From Solirubrobacterales bacterium (lineage in GTDB: Bacteria; Actinomycetota; Thermoleophilia; Solirubrobacterales; Solirubrobacteraceae), in the NCBI GenBank assembly GCA_025963955.1, contig JAOPZU010000208.1, positions 1 through 13,908 of the forward strand: 13,908 nt of DNA. Direction: 5' to 3'. Within the stretch, counting starts at the first letter, position 1. Each line of letters starts with the position of its first letter. This document shows, piece by piece, positions 13,696-13,908 of this stretch. The position numbers were made by a program, and so were the translations under genes. A model generated the notes under the pieces. It worked only from the letters and a program-made list of their open reading frames with translations, did no database searches and was not told where the DNA came from.

Positions 13696-13908
13696 GTGAG
13701 CACGACGCAGGTTCGTCTGGAATACGTCACCGGAGTCTGGAACTCGGAGGACATCGCCCACGTCCCGGGCACCGCATACCGCTGTCGGTGCTGCGAAGCA
13801 CGACCGGCCGGAGACAGCACTCCGCCCCGATCACACCCCAGGTGGTCTTACCGTCTGATGCGGGCGCGCCGCTGCTGTCAGGTTTCGGCGTCGTTGGCGG
13901 GATGGACG
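13696..13908 (+). other. Doubtful partial reading frame running off the right edge
   Basis: From a GTG at 13696 the frame stays open to the window end (71 codons). The first third (VSTTQVRLEYVTGVWNSEDI) has a natural residue mix, but the rest becomes Arg/Cys/Pro-rich like a non-coding frame. No Shine-Dalgarno precedes it. The 280 bases after the FG-GAP gene hold no other gene I can support; on the minus strand only nine codons ending in TGA at 13880-13878 enter from the right edge, too short to call. Confidence 0.2.
13781..13818. repeat. Nested inverted repeat with GNRA-capped inner stem
   Basis: Outer arms GCTGTC (13781-13786) and GACAGC (13813-13818) enclose an inner stem GTGCT/AGCAC (13788-13792 and 13797-13801) capped by GCGA, followed by the palindrome CCGGCCGG (13804-13811). 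The element lies in the gene-poor right end. It could be part of an RNA leader or a protein-binding site; no known class is recognised. Confidence 0.5.

Noticed and set aside
13878..13908. Minus-strand tail of nine codons ending in TGA, possible end of a convergent gene
   Set aside because: Too short to judge coding potential without sequence beyond the right edge.

Overview
The window is high-GC (roughly 70 % by eye, with strong G/C at third codon positions). It carries an actinobacterial-type gene set: a membrane-tethered cytochrome c, large Sec-exported multidomain beta-proteins, an FG-GAP propeller protein, and a TetR-controlled two-subunit acyl-CoA carboxylase. The style fits class Thermoleophilia (Solirubrobacter/Conexibacter/Patulibacter-like soil Actinomycetota). 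That placement is inferred from gene style, not from a marker gene.

Layout. 1-1533 lies on the minus strand. At the left edge are the first 35 codons of an exported protein, with a strong ribosome binding site and a long leader that contains a good candidate cyclic-di-GMP-I (GEMM-I) riboswitch. To its right are a SAM-dependent methyltransferase and, just upstream of that, a 94-residue Cys-rich putative zinc protein. From 1645 onward everything is on the plus strand: a small unknown protein, a five-helix membrane protein with a C-terminal cytochrome c domain, and a 1138-residue exported protein of unknown function.

The metabolic core is 6644-10972. Two near-identical palindromes overlap the promoter of a TetR regulator. 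The beta (carboxyltransferase) and alpha (biotin carboxylase plus biotin carrier) subunits of a methylcrotonyl/geranyl-CoA-type carboxylase follow 25 bases later. The two subunits together should carboxylate a branched 2-enoyl-CoA, with the repressor probably sensing a related acyl-CoA. Right after the alpha subunit, starting on a GTGA overlap, lies a decayed enoyl-CoA hydratase. Its N-terminal signature is readable but scattered over three frames. This suggests the operon once encoded the next pathway step and has lost it here.

The right end holds a 781-residue exported protein with seven FG-GAP/calcium-binding repeats (an integrin-alpha-like seven-bladed propeller), a fibronectin-III-like module, a Thr-Pro linker and a basic C-terminal beta domain. 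The last 280 bases contain no convincing gene, only a structured inverted-repeat element and a doubtful partial reading frame.

I saw no tRNA, rRNA, CRISPR array, insertion sequence or phage gene. The items most worth follow-up are the riboswitch, the twin operator and the eroded hydratase.
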